A stretch of DNA of 42,142 nt from Streptomyces hilarionis. Its GTDB lineage: Bacteria; Actinomycetota; Actinomycetes; Streptomycetales; Streptomycetaceae. The position numbers were made by a program, and so were the translations under genes. The stretch spans positions 36,542 to 78,683 of the forward strand of contig NZ_JAHHIT010000053.1 in the NCBI RefSeq assembly GCF_024539675.1, written 5' to 3'. Positions 7,694 through 16,304 of this stretch are shown in pieces. Numbering within the stretch: the first letter of the stretch is position 1; every line of letters begins with the position of its first letter. The notes beneath the pieces were generated by a model. It was not told the DNA's origin, searched no databases, and worked only from the letters and a program-made list of their open reading frames with translations.

Positions 7694-8176
7694 ATGGAGC
7701 GCATCGACCACATGGAGCATCTGGACAGGCATCTCGTCGACGAACTCGCGCAGGTGGCGCGCGAGACGATCCGGGAGGAGCTGCGGGAGCAGACGCGCAA
7801 GCAGCGCCGCACCGCGATGCTGTACGCCACCTCCGGCGCACTCGCCCTCTACGCCGGCGCCGCCGTCGCGGTCGCGGTCGGCCTGGCGCTCGGCATCGGC
7901 CTGCCGGACTGGGCCGCGGCGCTGATCACCGCCGCGATCCTCGGAGTGGCCGCCTATCTCGTGCGCAACGCGGCGAAGCCGCACCCCGCCCGGCCGGGCC
8001 GGGCCCACGGGTCCCTCCCCGGGAGCGCGCCGTCCGGGCCGTCCACCGGCGTCGGGGCGCCGCACCCGCCGGTCCCGCCGATGCCGCGGACCGCGCCGGA
8101 CGCCCACCTGCCGGAGGCGGCCGGGACGACGCGCCCGCAGGACGCCGGCCCGTCGGACCCGCGTCCGCAGGTCTGA
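7694..8176 (+). CDS. Holin-X-like small membrane protein
   Basis: A 160-residue protein. It has a charged helical N-terminus (ELAQVARETIREELREQTRK), then two hydrophobic segments (about residues 37-60 and 65-91: ATSGALALYAGAAVAVAVGL, AAALITAAILGVAAYLV), and a long Pro/Gly/Ala-rich tail of about 60 residues. This layout is that of actinobacterial proteins annotated as phage-holin family (Holin-X). In chromosomes they usually occur in stress-regulated sets and have no proven holin activity. The ATG at 7694 is preceded by a GGGTAC element, consistent with general-stress control. A strong hairpin terminator follows. Confidence 0.75.
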   Translation: MERIDHMEHLDRHLVDELAQVARETIREELREQTRKQRRTAMLYATSGALALYAGAAVAVAVGLALGIGLPDWAAALITAAILGVAAYLVRNAAKPHPARPGRAHGSLPGSAPSGPSTGVGAPHPPVPPMPRTAPDAHLPEAAGTTRPQDAGPSDPRPQV

Positions 8177-8190
8177 CCCGCGACACGACA

Positions 8191-8232
8191 ACGGCCCGGC
8201 CCCGCGGCGCAACCGCCGCGGGGCCGGGCCGT
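8191..8232. terminator. Bidirectional hairpin terminator
   Basis: A perfect 19-bp stem (8191-8209 with 8214-8232) with a 4-base loop (caac). It sits between the convergent holin-like gene and the LLM oxidoreductase gene and would serve both. Confidence 0.88.
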
Positions 8233-8278
8233 CCGGCCGGGGCCGCTCCCGTGGGCCCCTGTCCGGCTGGAGGGGCTC

Positions 8279-9232
8279 TCACTGGAGGCGGGGCAGCACC
8301 TTGGTCCGGTAGAAGTCGAAGAAGCCGCGCTGGTCCGGGCCGATCTGGTTCACGTAGACCCGGTCGAAGCCCGCGTCGGCGAAGGCGGTGAGAGCCGCGA
8401 CGTGCTCGTCCACGTCGTCGCCGCAGACCGTGTTCTCGCCGACCATCTCCTCGGTGATCAGCGGCTCCAGCTGCTCGAAGTGGCTCGGCGTGGGCAGGAT
8501 CTGGCCCATCTCGCCGGGCAGCAGCTGGTTCGACCACAGTCGGCGGACCGTGCGGACGGCCTCGTCCCGGTCGGCGCCGTAGCAGACCTTCGTGCCGCCG
8601 CTGACCGGCTTCGCACCGCCGCCGCCCTTGCGGAACTGCTCCACCATCGGCTCCTCGGGCATCATCGTGATGTAGCCGTCGCCCACCCGGGACGCCAGGG
8701 ACGTCGCCTTGGGGCCGAACCCCGAGATGTCGATCGGCACCGGCTCGTCGGGGACGGTGTACAGACGGGCGTTCTCCACCGTGTAATGCGTGCCGTAGTG
8801 GCTGACCTCCTCGCCGGTGAACAGGCGGCGCATCACCTGAACGGCCTCCTCCAGCATCTCCAGGCGCACGGTCGCCGGCGGCCACGCGTCGCCCAGGATG
8901 TGCTCGTTGAGCGCCTCGCCCGAACCGACGCCGAGCCGGAAGCGGCCGTTCGTCATCACGGCGGCCGTGGCGGCGGCCTGGGCCACCACGGCCGGGTGCA
9001 TCCGCACCGTCGGGCACGTCACGGCCGTCTCGATCGGCAGCGACACCGCCTCCGACAGCGCGCCGATCACCGACCAGACGAACGGGCTCTGCCCCTGCGC
9101 GTCGTTCCAGGGGTGGTAGTGGTCGGAGATCCACAGCGCCTGGAAGCCCGCCTGCTCGGCCATCCGCGCCTGGTCGATCAGGTCCGCGGGGCCGAATTCC
9201 TCGCAGGACAGGAAGTAGCCGTACTCGGGCAT
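8279..9232 (-). CDS. F420-dependent LLM-class oxidoreductase (TIGR03557-like)
   Basis: A 317-residue TIM-barrel enzyme of the luciferase-like monooxygenase class, in the branch close to F420-dependent glucose-6-phosphate dehydrogenase. It reduces or oxidises a substrate with cofactor F420 in the cytosol. Markers: YGYFLSCEEFGP at the N-terminus, WISDHYHPWN, TAVTCPTVRMHPAVVAQAAAT, NGRFRLGVGSGEALNEHILG, and VYVNQIGPDQ with the closing FFDFYRTKVLPRL. The ATG at 9232 is preferred over the one at 9250 because a ggagg site lies 8 bp before it. Upstream lies a near-consensus SigB-type promoter. The physiological substrate is unknown. Confidence 0.9.
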   Translation of the reverse strand: MPEYGYFLSCEEFGPADLIDQARMAEQAGFQALWISDHYHPWNDAQGQSPFVWSVIGALSEAVSLPIETAVTCPTVRMHPAVVAQAAATAAVMTNGRFRLGVGSGEALNEHILGDAWPPATVRLEMLEEAVQVMRRLFTGEEVSHYGTHYTVENARLYTVPDEPVPIDISGFGPKATSLASRVGDGYITMMPEEPMVEQFRKGGGGAKPVSGGTKVCYGADRDEAVRTVRRLWSNQLLPGEMGQILPTPSHFEQLEPLITEEMVGENTVCGDDVDEHVAALTAFADAGFDRVYVNQIGPDQRGFFDFYRTKVLPRLQ

Positions 9233-9273
9233 GGGGGATACCTCCGACATGGGTGACTCGGGTCCGGCACCGG

Positions 9274-9297
9274 GTACCCGACGGCCGCACGGGAAAC
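9274..9297 (-). promoter_or_regulatory. SigB-type (general stress) promoter of the LLM oxidoreductase
   Basis: On the minus strand GTTT (9294-9297), a 14-bp spacer, then GGGTAC (9274-9279). This matches the streptomycete SigB-group consensus (GNNT, 14-16 bp, GGGTAC/T). It lies 42 bp before the start at 9232. Confidence 0.55.
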
Positions 9298-9379
9298 CGG
9301 CGCACGTTTGGCCGACCCCGTCAGGGGGACGCGGAAACCCTCCTACGACAACCGTCCGAACCCCCGCCGGAGGCCAGCC

Positions 9380-11212
9380 GTGAGTCGACCCCGCGTCGTG
9401 ATCGCCGGAGCGGGCCTCGCCGGGTACCGGGCGGCCCGCACCCTCGCCCGGGCGGCGCGCGGCCGGGCCGACATCACCCTCGTCAACCCGACCGACCACT
9501 TCCTCCACCTGCCCGCGCTGCCCCTGGTGGCGGCCGGCGCCCTGGAACCGCACCGGGTCGCCGTGTCGCTGTCGCGCACCCTGCGCGGCGTGCGGCTGGT
9601 GCTCGGCGAGGACGACCGCGTGGACCTCGACGCGCGCACCGTGCGCTGCACCGGCCCCGAGGGCGAGGCGGTCTTCCTCGGCTACGACCGGCTGGTGCTG
9701 GCCGTGGGCGGCGCCGGCGCGCTGCCGCCCGTCCCCGGCGTGGCCGAGCACGCGTACGGCTGCCGGGACCTGCCCGAGGCGCTCTGGCTGCGCGATCACC
9801 TCATGCGCCAGGTGGAGGCGGCCGCGTCCGGCGACGACGCGGCCGAACAGGTGGCGCGCTGCACCTTCGTCGTCGCCGGCGCGGGCTGGACCGGCGCCGA
9901 AGTCGCCGCACGGGGAAAGCCGTTCACCGACGCCCTGGTGCGGGACCATCCCGCCCGCGGGGGCATGCGGCCGCGGTGGCTGCTGTTCGACGCCGCCGAG
10001 CGCGTCCTTCCCGAGCTGGACGAACGGCACGCCCGCACCGCCGAACGGGTGCTGCGCGCACGCGGCGTCGAGGTGCGCACGGGGACCTCCGTGCAGGAGG
10101 CCACGCACGAGGGCGTGCTGCTGAGCGACGGCGAGTTCGTGCAGAGTCGCACGCTGGTGTGGTGCGTGGGCGCGGGGCCCGGTCCGCTGACGGCCTCGCT
10201 CGGACTGCCCATGGAGCGGGGCCGGCTGCTCGTGGAGCCGACGCTCCAGGTGCCCGGCCGGCCCGAGGTGTTCGCCTGCGGGGACGCGGCCGCCGTGCCG
10301 GACCTGGACCGGCCCGGGGAGTACACGCCGACGACCGCGTGGCACGCCCGGCGGCAGGGAGGAGCGGCCGCACACAACGTCGCCGCCTCCCTCGACGGCT
10401 CCGGCGCCCTACGGCCCTACCGGTACCGGGATCCGGGGTACGCCGCCGGTCCCGGCCACGGACGGGCGGCCGCCGGCACGCGCCGTCTCGCCGCGATGCC
10501 CGGCGAGCGCGTCCGCGGCGCGGCCGACCGCCTGCTGGACGCCGTGCTGCCGCGCCGGCCCGTCCAGTGGGGCCTCGTGCGGCCGGGACCGGCGCCGCTG
10601 GACTCGGCGCCGCAGCAGGCGGCTCCGCCCGGGCCGGCCCGGATCCCGCGGGTCCGCGGACGGGCGCCGACGGTCTTCGGGCCCGGCGCGGCCACCGAGG
10701 AGGACGTCCGCGCGACCGCCCCGGCGGCGGCGACCGCCCCCACGGACCGGAACACCGAGAACACGGACCGGAACGCCGAGAACGACGCCTACGGCGTGAA
10801 CGACATGAACACCCACCACGACAGAGATCAGGTGAGCGACGTGAACGACGTGAACGACGAGAACCAGACGACCGGCGGGCCCGACGAGCGGCGCCCCTCT
10901 CCGGAGGACGGCTCCCAGTCGATCACCTCGCCGACGCCCGAGGTGGGCCGGCACGGAAGCGGTGCGGACGGCCCCCGGACCGATCGTTCGTCGCCCGAGG
11001 ACGGCTCCCAGTCGATCACCTCGCCCACCCCGGAGGTCGGACAGCACAGCTCCGGACCGGCGACCGGGAGCGACGACAGGGCCGCCGAGCCCGCCAGGAA
11101 CCAGCCGGGCGGCGAGCCCGCCAAGAACCAGCCCGGTGGCGAGCCCGCCAGGAACCAGCCGCCCGCCCGCCCCGCCGACAGCGCCCCCGAGCGTGCGGAA
11201 GGAAACCGGTAA
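9380..11212 (+). CDS. NDH-2-like NAD(P)/FAD oxidoreductase with long repeat-bearing tail
   Basis: A 610-residue protein. Residues 1-420 or so form a two-dinucleotide-fold flavoprotein like type II NADH dehydrogenases: VVIAGAGLAGYRAARTL (FAD), TFVVAGAGWTGAEVAA (NAD(P)), and the closing VFACGDAAAVP. It would pass electrons from NAD(P)H to quinone or another acceptor at the membrane face. The segment before LAAMPGERVRGAADRLLDAV is shorter than I expect for the family. After about residue 430 comes a disordered Asn/Asp/Pro-rich tail of about 180 residues. It holds two 23-residue repeats and a tandem NQPGGEPA repeat. No stop separates the two parts. The GTG at 9380 follows ggagg. The stop is 4 bp before transketolase. 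Confidence 0.85.
   Translation: MSRPRVVIAGAGLAGYRAARTLARAARGRADITLVNPTDHFLHLPALPLVAAGALEPHRVAVSLSRTLRGVRLVLGEDDRVDLDARTVRCTGPEGEAVFLGYDRLVLAVGGAGALPPVPGVAEHAYGCRDLPEALWLRDHLMRQVEAAASGDDAAEQVARCTFVVAGAGWTGAEVAARGKPFTDALVRDHPARGGMRPRWLLFDAAERVLPELDERHARTAERVLRARGVEVRTGTSVQEATHEGVLLSDGEFVQSRTLVWCVGAGPGPLTASLGLPMERGRLLVEPTLQVPGRPEVFACGDAAAVPDLDRPGEYTPTTAWHARRQGGAAAHNVAASLDGSGALRPYRYRDPGYAAGPGHGRAAAGTRRLAAMPGERVRGAADRLLDAVLPRRPVQWGLVRPGPAPLDSAPQQAAPPGPARIPRVRGRAPTVFGPGAATEEDVRATAPAAATAPTDRNTENTDRNAENDAYGVNDMNTHHDRDQVSDVNDVNDENQTTGGPDERRPSPEDGSQSITSPTPEVGRHGSGADGPRTDRSSPEDGSQSITSPTPEVGQHSSGPATGSDDRAAEPARNQPGGEPAKNQPGGEPARNQPPARPADSAPERAEGNR
10898..10966 (+). repeat. 23-residue coding repeat, copy A
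   Basis: Encodes SPEDGSQSITSPTPEVG followed by RHGSGA. The first 17 residues are identical to those of copy B at 10991, while several codons differ. Confidence 0.9.
10991..11059 (+). repeat. 23-residue coding repeat, copy B
   Basis: Encodes SPEDGSQSITSPTPEVG followed by QHSSGP. Start-to-start distance from copy A is 93 bp (31 codons). Confidence 0.9.
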
Positions 11213-11216
11213 CCCG

Positions 11217-13064
11217 ATGGACACCGCCGAACTCATCGAACTCGGCCAGCAGTTGAGGGTGGACAGTGTGCGCGCCTCCGCCGCCGCGGGATCCGGGCAC
11301 CCGACGTCGTCGATGTCGGCCGCGGACCTGATGGCCGTGCTCCTCGCGAACCACCTCCGCTACGACTTCGACCGCCCCGCCCACCCCGGCAACGACCGCT
11401 TCGTCCTGTCCAAGGGCCACGCCTCCCCGCTGCTCTACTCCGCCTACAAGGCCGCGGGGGCCGTCGACGACGAGGAACTGCTGACCTTCCGCAAGCTCGG
11501 CAGCCGGCTCGAAGGCCATCCCACCCCGCGACGGCTGCCGTGGGTGGAGACGGCCACCGGCTCGCTCGGCCAGGGACTGCCGGTGGGCGTCGGCATCGCG
11601 CTCTCGGGCAAGCGGCTGGAACACGCCGGCTACCGGGTGTGGGTGCTGTGCGGGGACAGCGAGCTCGCCGAGGGATCGGTGTGGGAGGCCGCCGAACACG
11701 CGGGCCACGAGCACCTCGACAACCTGACGGCGATCGTCGACGTCAACCGGCTCGGCCAGCGCGGACCGACCCGGCACGGCCACGACCTCGACGCCTACGC
11801 CCGCCGCTTCCAGGCGTTCGGCTGGCACACGGTCGAGGTCGACGGACACGACGTGGACGCCGTGGACCGCGCCTACGGCGAGGCGGTCTCCACCAAGGGC
11901 CAGCCCACCGTCGTCCTCGCCCGCACCCTCAAGGGCCGGGGCGTGTCGTCCGTCCAGGACCGCGAGGGGCTGCACGGCAAGCCGCTCCCGGACGCCGACG
12001 AGGCGATCGAGGAACTGGGCGGCGTGCGGGACCTACGGGTCCGGGTGCACGCGCCGGCCGACGCCCGCATGCTGCACTCCGTCCCCGGCGGACGCCTGGA
12101 CCTGCCGCGCTGGGACAAGGGCGAGGAGGCCGCCACCCGGGACGCCTACGGCCAGGCGCTGGCCGCGCTGGGCGGCGCCCGCGAGGACGTCGTCGCGCTC
12201 GACGGCGAGGTGAGCGACTCCACCCGCGCCGAGGTCTTCGCCAAGGAGCACCCCGAGCGGTTCTTCGAGTGCTACATCGCCGAGCAGCAGCTCGTCGCCG
12301 CCGCGGTGGGCCTCGCGGCGCGCGGCCGGGTGCCGTACGCCTCCACGTTCGCCGCCTTCCTGACCCGGGCCCACGACTTCGTCCGCATGGCCGCCGTCAG
12401 CGGCGCGGGCGTCAACCTGGTCGGCTCGCACGCCGGGTCCGCCATCGGCCAGGACGGCCCTTCGCAGATGGGCCTGGAGGACCTGGCGATGTTCCGGGCC
12501 GTGCACGGCTCCACCGTGCTGTACCCGTGCGACCCCAACCAGACCGCCCGGCTCGTCGCCACGATGGCCGGCCTCGACGGCGTCCGCTATCTGCGCACCT
12601 CGCGCGGCAAGGCCCCGGCGCTGTACGGCCCGGACGAGGAGTTCCCGGTCGGCGGCAGCAAGGTGCTGCGCTCCTCGGACCGGGACCGGATGACGATCGT
12701 CGCGGCCGGCGTCACGGTGCACGAGGCGCTGAAGGCCGCCGAGGCGCTCGACGCCGAGGGCGTCGCGGTCCGGGTGATCGACCTGTACTCGGTCAAGCCC
12801 GTCGACCGGGACACGCTGCGGCGGGCGGCGCGGGAGACCGGCTGCCTGCTGAGCGTGGAGGACCACCACGAGCAGGGCGGCCTGGGCGACGCGGTCCTCG
12901 ACGCCTTCGTCGACGGTCGGCCCACGCCCCGCCTCGTGCGGCTCGCCGTGCGCACGATGCCGGGGTCGGCCGGCCCCGACGAGCAGCTGCACGCCGCCGG
13001 GATCGACGCCGAGTCGATCGCCGCGTCCGCCCGGCTGCTGGTGGAGCAGGCGATCGCGCCGTGA
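11217..13064 (+). CDS. Transketolase (short form, N and C halves in one chain)
   Basis: A 615-residue thiamine-diphosphate enzyme. It moves two-carbon units between sugar phosphates in the pentose phosphate pathway. Landmarks: SGHPTSSMSAADL near the N-terminus, KGHASPLLYSA, TGSLGQGLPVGVGIA, the cofactor segment GDSELAEGSVWEAAEHA, and the pyrimidine-domain catalytic Glu in FFECYIAEQQLVAAAVG. Then come FLTRAHDFVRM, GSHAGSAIGQDGPSQMGLED and a transketolase C-domain. The length matches the shorter animal/archaeal-like form rather than the roughly 670-residue form typical of the main bacterial enzyme. It is therefore likely a second transketolase in this genome. It starts 4 bp after the flavoprotein gene and overlaps the LigD polymerase gene (GTGA at 13061-13064). 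Confidence 0.95.
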   Translation: MDTAELIELGQQLRVDSVRASAAAGSGHPTSSMSAADLMAVLLANHLRYDFDRPAHPGNDRFVLSKGHASPLLYSAYKAAGAVDDEELLTFRKLGSRLEGHPTPRRLPWVETATGSLGQGLPVGVGIALSGKRLEHAGYRVWVLCGDSELAEGSVWEAAEHAGHEHLDNLTAIVDVNRLGQRGPTRHGHDLDAYARRFQAFGWHTVEVDGHDVDAVDRAYGEAVSTKGQPTVVLARTLKGRGVSSVQDREGLHGKPLPDADEAIEELGGVRDLRVRVHAPADARMLHSVPGGRLDLPRWDKGEEAATRDAYGQALAALGGAREDVVALDGEVSDSTRAEVFAKEHPERFFECYIAEQQLVAAAVGLAARGRVPYASTFAAFLTRAHDFVRMAAVSGAGVNLVGSHAGSAIGQDGPSQMGLEDLAMFRAVHGSTVLYPCDPNQTARLVATMAGLDGVRYLRTSRGKAPALYGPDEEFPVGGSKVLRSSDRDRMTIVAAGVTVHEALKAAEALDAEGVAVRVIDLYSVKPVDRDTLRRAARETGCLLSVEDHHEQGGLGDAVLDAFVDGRPTPRLVRLAVRTMPGSAGPDEQLHAAGIDAESIAASARLLVEQAIAP

Positions 13065-14002
13065 GCACGCGGGCGGACGGCGGTGTTCGGACGGTGCGAG
13101 CCGGCCGCCGTACCGTCGAGGTCCACCGGCCGGACAAGGTGCTCTTCCCGGCCGGGGACGACGCGCACGAGTACACGAAGGCCGACGTCGTCGCCTACCA
13201 CCGCTCCGTCGCCGCGTTCATGCTGCCGCACCTGCGGGGCCGCCCGCTGATGCTGGAACGGCGCCCCGACGGGATCGACGGCCCCCGGTTCATGCAGAAG
13301 AACACCCCCGAGCACTATCCGGACTGGATCCGGCGGGTCGAGGTGGCCAAGGAGGGCGGCACGGTCCTCCACACCGTCTGCGACGACACCGCCACCCTCG
13401 TCCACCTGGCCGACCAGGCCTGCCTCACCCTGCACCGCTGGCTGTCGCGCGCCGACCGGACCGACCGCCCGGACCTGATGATCTTCGATCTCGACCCGGC
13501 CGACGACGCGCCCTTCGCCGTCGTCCGCGAGGCCGCCCGCCGGCTCGGCGAACTCCTCGACGAGCTGCGGCTCCCCTCGGGCCTCATGACGACCGGCTCG
13601 CGCGGGCTGCACGTCGTGGTCCCCGTGGACGGCAGCCACGGCTTCGACGAGGTGCGCGCCTTCGCCCGGGACGTCGCCGAACTGCTCGCCGCCGAGCACC
13701 CGGACCGGCTCACCACGGCCGCCCGCAAGAAGGACCGCGGCGACCGGCTCTACCTGGACATCCAGCGCAACGCCTACGCACAGACGGCCGTCGCCCCCTA
13801 CACGGTGCGCGCGCTGCCCGGCGCCCCCGTGGCCACCCCGATCACCTGGGACCAGCTCGACGATCCCGAGCTCGGCCCGCGCCGCTGGACCATCGCCGAA
13901 GCGGTCGAGCAGGCGCGTTCCCGCCCCTGGGCCGCGCTGACCGGCCGGGGGCGCTCCCTGGACCCGGCCCGGCGGCGGCTCGGCGCACTGATCGGCTCGT
14001 GA
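13061..14002 (+). CDS. LigD-type DNA primase-polymerase (non-homologous end joining)
   Basis: A 313-residue stand-alone polymerase domain of the LigD/AEP superfamily, which fills in broken DNA ends in Ku-dependent end joining. Seen: VEVHRPDKVLFP at the N-terminus, RRPDGIDGPRFMQKNTP (phosphate-binding region), the metal-binding pair Asp143 and Asp145 in FDLDP, TGSRGLHVVVP, LYLDIQRNAYAQTAVAPYTV, and ITWDQLDDPELGPRRWTI. No ligase or nuclease domain is present, as is usual for split actinobacterial LigD. The GTG overlaps the transketolase stop by 4 bp. Its place downstream of a flavoprotein and transketolase is unusual. No Ku or ligase gene lies nearby. Confidence 0.92.
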   Translation: MSTRADGGVRTVRAGRRTVEVHRPDKVLFPAGDDAHEYTKADVVAYHRSVAAFMLPHLRGRPLMLERRPDGIDGPRFMQKNTPEHYPDWIRRVEVAKEGGTVLHTVCDDTATLVHLADQACLTLHRWLSRADRTDRPDLMIFDLDPADDAPFAVVREAARRLGELLDELRLPSGLMTTGSRGLHVVVPVDGSHGFDEVRAFARDVAELLAAEHPDRLTTAARKKDRGDRLYLDIQRNAYAQTAVAPYTVRALPGAPVATPITWDQLDDPELGPRRWTIAEAVEQARSRPWAALTGRGRSLDPARRRLGALIGS

Positions 14003-14047
14003 AGGTTTGGCCATGAGGCTTCCGGCCACACGGAAGGAGAGGTGGCC

Positions 14048-14791
14048 ATGGCGAACACAAAGAACACATCGCATTCCACAGAGAACACACCGGGTGCGCG
14101 GTCTTCACGAAACACCCGGAAGAAGAGACCCGAGAACGAGGGGTCCCGGCGCCGTCCCACGCACCACCGGGAGGAGCGGGACACCGAGGAGCCGGCAGCC
14201 GAGGCGGCAGAGGCCGAAGAGGCGGAGGCCGAAGAGGCGGAGGCCGAGGAGGCGGACGTCGAGGAGGCGGACGTCGACGAAGCCGACGCGGAGGCCGAGG
14301 AGGCCGATGCCGAAGCCGAGGAGGCGGACGTCGAGGAGGCGGATGCCGACGAAGCCGACGCCGACGCCGAGGCCGAGGCCGAGGAGCTCGACGGCGAGGA
14401 GCAGGACGCCGACGAGGCGGAGCGTGACGAGCCGGACACCGAAGGCGGCGACGGCGACGAGCCGGAAGCCGACGAGGACGACGACATGAAGGGCGAGGAC
14501 CACATCGTGACGGACGACCGGCCGCGCCCCATGGAGGTGCTGCGCGAGGCACGTGCCCAGCTCGCTGAGCTCACCGGCATGACCGCCGAGAGCGTGTCCT
14601 CCTTCGCGCAGACGGAGGACGGCTGGTCCCTGGAGGTCGAGGTCCTCGAACTGGAACGGGTCCCCGACACCATGAGCCTCATGGCGACCTACCAGGTCGA
14701 GCTCGACCCCGACGGGCAGCTCACCGGCTATCGGCGCGTTCGCCGTTACGAGCGCGGGCGGGCCGACGCGCACCGGGCCGGCGGCCGTTAG
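14048..14791 (+). CDS. gvpO: Gas vesicle protein GvpO with long acidic N-terminal extension
   Basis: A 247-residue protein. The GvpO domain is the last 80 or so residues ([20 protein letters not shown], then [37 protein letters not shown] and [10 protein letters not shown]). GvpO is required for gas-vesicle formation in haloarchaea and is the first gene of the streptomycete gvp cluster. In front are about 45 basic/polar residues and then about 110 residues of Ala/Glu/Asp repeats ([20 protein letters not shown] style). These look disordered and are much longer than the archaeal protein needs. The ATG at 14048 is chosen over GTG at 14042 because of spacing to ggaaggaga (14032-14040). It follows the LigD gene by 45 bp. 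No promoter is obvious, so it may share transcription with upstream genes. Confidence 0.92.
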   Translation: MANTKNTSHSTENTPGARSSRNTRKKRPENEGSRRRPTHHREERDTEEPAAEAAEAEEAEAEEAEAEEADVEEADVDEADAEAEEADAEAEEADVEEADADEADADAEAEAEELDGEEQDADEAERDEPDTEGGDGDEPEADEDDDMKGEDHIVTDDRPRPMEVLREARAQLAELTGMTAESVSSFAQTEDGWSLEVEVLELERVPDTMSLMATYQVELDPDGQLTGYRRVRRYERGRADAHRAGGR

Positions 14792-14849
14792 GCCGCCGCA
14801 CCACACCATTTCCGATCATCAATCACGAAAGCAAGGAGGTGCGGTCGGC

Positions 14850-15281
14850 ATGACCGTAGTCCCGGCACAGCAGTCCGGTGGCGGAGGCGGCTCGAGCGGT
14901 CTTTACGACGTTCTGGAGCTCGTCCTCGACAGGGGGCTGGTGATCGACGCGTTCGTGCGGGTCTCCCTGGTCGGTATCGAGATCCTCAAGATCGACGTGC
15001 GTGTCGTCGTGGCCAGCGTCGACACCTATCTGCGCTTCGCCGAGGCGTGCAACCGGCTGGACCTGGAATCCGGCTCCAACAAGAGCCCGGGCCTGCCCGA
15101 GATCGTCGGCGAGGTCACCGAGTCCGGCGCGCGCGGCAAGTCCAAGGGCGCGCTGTCCGGCGCCGCCGAGACCATATCCGACGCGTTCAAGCAGGCGCGT
15201 GACGACGGTTCCGAGGAGCGCCAGACCAGGCCGCGTGCCCGCAAGACCGCGGCTTCGCGCCGGAAGGAGGAGCAGGAGTGA
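14850..15281 (+). CDS. gvpA: Gas vesicle structural protein GvpA
   Basis: A 143-residue GvpA-family protein, the small hydrophobic subunit that polymerises into the ribbed gas-vesicle wall. The core from about residue 17 reads [20 protein letters not shown], then [20 protein letters not shown] and [14 protein letters not shown]: helix-strand-strand-helix as in all GvpA. The C-terminal 60 or so residues are a charged extension, longer than that of the roughly 70-residue cyanobacterial and archaeal GvpA but usual for Streptomyces. The start has an ideal aaggaggt ribosome site (14834-14841), the strongest in the cluster, as befits the major shell protein. Its end overlaps gvpF (GTGA at 15278-15281). 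Confidence 0.95.
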   Translation: MTVVPAQQSGGGGGSSGLYDVLELVLDRGLVIDAFVRVSLVGIEILKIDVRVVVASVDTYLRFAEACNRLDLESGSNKSPGLPEIVGEVTESGARGKSKGALSGAAETISDAFKQARDDGSEERQTRPRARKTAASRRKEEQE

Positions 15282-16033
15282 GCACCTACGTCTACGGCAT
15301 CACCGCGGGCTCGCACCCTGCCCTTCCCGAGGGACTGGGCGGCGTCGGAGACCCTCCGATGCCCGTGCGGGTGCTCAAGGAGGGCGATCTGGCGGCCGTC
15401 GTGAGCGACGCGCCGGAGGGCCTGCGCCCCAAGCGGCGTGAGCTGCTCGCGCACCAGAACGTGCTCGCCGAGGCGGGCGCGGGCGGCTGCGTGCTGCCCA
15501 TGCGGTTCGGCAGCGTCGCCCCCGAGGACAGCGCCGTGACCGGTGTGCTCGCCGAGCGCGCCGAGCACTACCAGGAGCGGCTGCGGGCTCTCGACGGCAA
15601 GGTCGAGTACAACGTCAAGGCGACGCACATCGAGGAGGCCGTGCTGCACCACGTCATGGCCGGCAGCCCCGAGCTGCGTTCGCTCGCCGAGGCCAACCGC
15701 AAGGCGGGCGGCGGCAGTTACGACCAGAAGCTACAGCTCGGCGAGATGGTCGCCGCCGCCGTCAAGGCCCAGGAGGCCGAGGACGCGGGCGTCGTCCAGC
15801 AGGCGCTGGAGCCGCTCTCGGCCGCCGTCGGTCTGGGCCCCGAGTCCACGGGCTGGCTGGCCAACGTGTCGTTCCTGGTGGACCGGGACGAGGCGGCCCG
15901 ATTCGCGGAGGCGGTGGACGAGCTGCGACAGGCCCATCCGCACCTCGACGTGCGCCTCAACGGGCCGCTTCCGCCCTACAGCTTCGTCGAGCCCGGACCC
16001 TCCGAGCCCGCGGAGACGATCACCGGGAAGTAG
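15278..16033 (+). CDS. gvpF: Gas vesicle protein GvpF (GvpF/GvpL family)
   Basis: A 251-residue GvpF/L-family protein, a minor component thought to help nucleate the vesicle by binding GvpA. Landmarks: [10 protein letters not shown] at the start, [16 protein letters not shown] strand ([16 protein letters not shown]), [65 protein letters not shown] and the closing [12 protein letters not shown]. The GTG at 15278 overlaps the gvpA stop, so translation is coupled to that of the major shell gene. Confidence 0.95.
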   Translation: MSTYVYGITAGSHPALPEGLGGVGDPPMPVRVLKEGDLAAVVSDAPEGLRPKRRELLAHQNVLAEAGAGGCVLPMRFGSVAPEDSAVTGVLAERAEHYQERLRALDGKVEYNVKATHIEEAVLHHVMAGSPELRSLAEANRKAGGGSYDQKLQLGEMVAAAVKAQEAEDAGVVQQALEPLSAAVGLGPESTGWLANVSFLVDRDEAARFAEAVDELRQAHPHLDVRLNGPLPPYSFVEPGPSEPAETITGK

Positions 16034-16040
16034 GTGCGTC

Positions 16041-16304
16041 GTGGGACTGCTCGGAGAGGTTTTCCTGCTGCCGCTGGCTCCGGTCAGAGGCAGTGGATGG
16101 GTGATCCGGCAGGTACTCCGTGAGGCCGAACGGATCTATTACGACCCCTCCACGATCCGGGCCGAACTCTCCCGCCTCGAACAGCAGTTGGAGGCGGGGG
16201 AGATCACGGAGGAGGAGTTCGACCGACAGGAGGACGAACTCCTGGACCGGCTGGAGGCCGGCCCAGGCGGCACCACGCAATCGGACGACGGGACGGCAAG
16301 ATGA
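16041..16304 (+). CDS. gvpG: Gas vesicle protein GvpG
   Basis: An 87-residue GvpG protein: VGLLGEVFLLPLAPVRGSGW, then AERIYYDPSTIRAELSRLEQ and an acidic coiled-coil-like segment (QLEAGEITEEEFDRQEDELL). GvpG is a minor accessory protein that interacts with GvpF/L during assembly in haloarchaea. The GTG at 16041 lies 7 bp after the gvpF stop. The gene ends in an ATGA overlap with gvpY (16301-16304). The length is normal for the family. Confidence 0.93.
   Translation: MGLLGEVFLLPLAPVRGSGWVIRQVLREAERIYYDPSTIRAELSRLEQQLEAGEITEEEFDRQEDELLDRLEAGPGGTTQSDDGTAR

Noticed and set aside
14031..14047. GTG at 14042 as an alternative gvpO start
   Set aside because: It overlaps the ribosome site ggaaggaga, leaving no spacing. 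ATG at 14048 is better placed.
13798..14682. Minus-strand ORF of Ser/Ala repeats across gvpO
   Set aside because: It is the antisense of the Glu/Ala codons of gvpO. No ribosome site or protein family fits.
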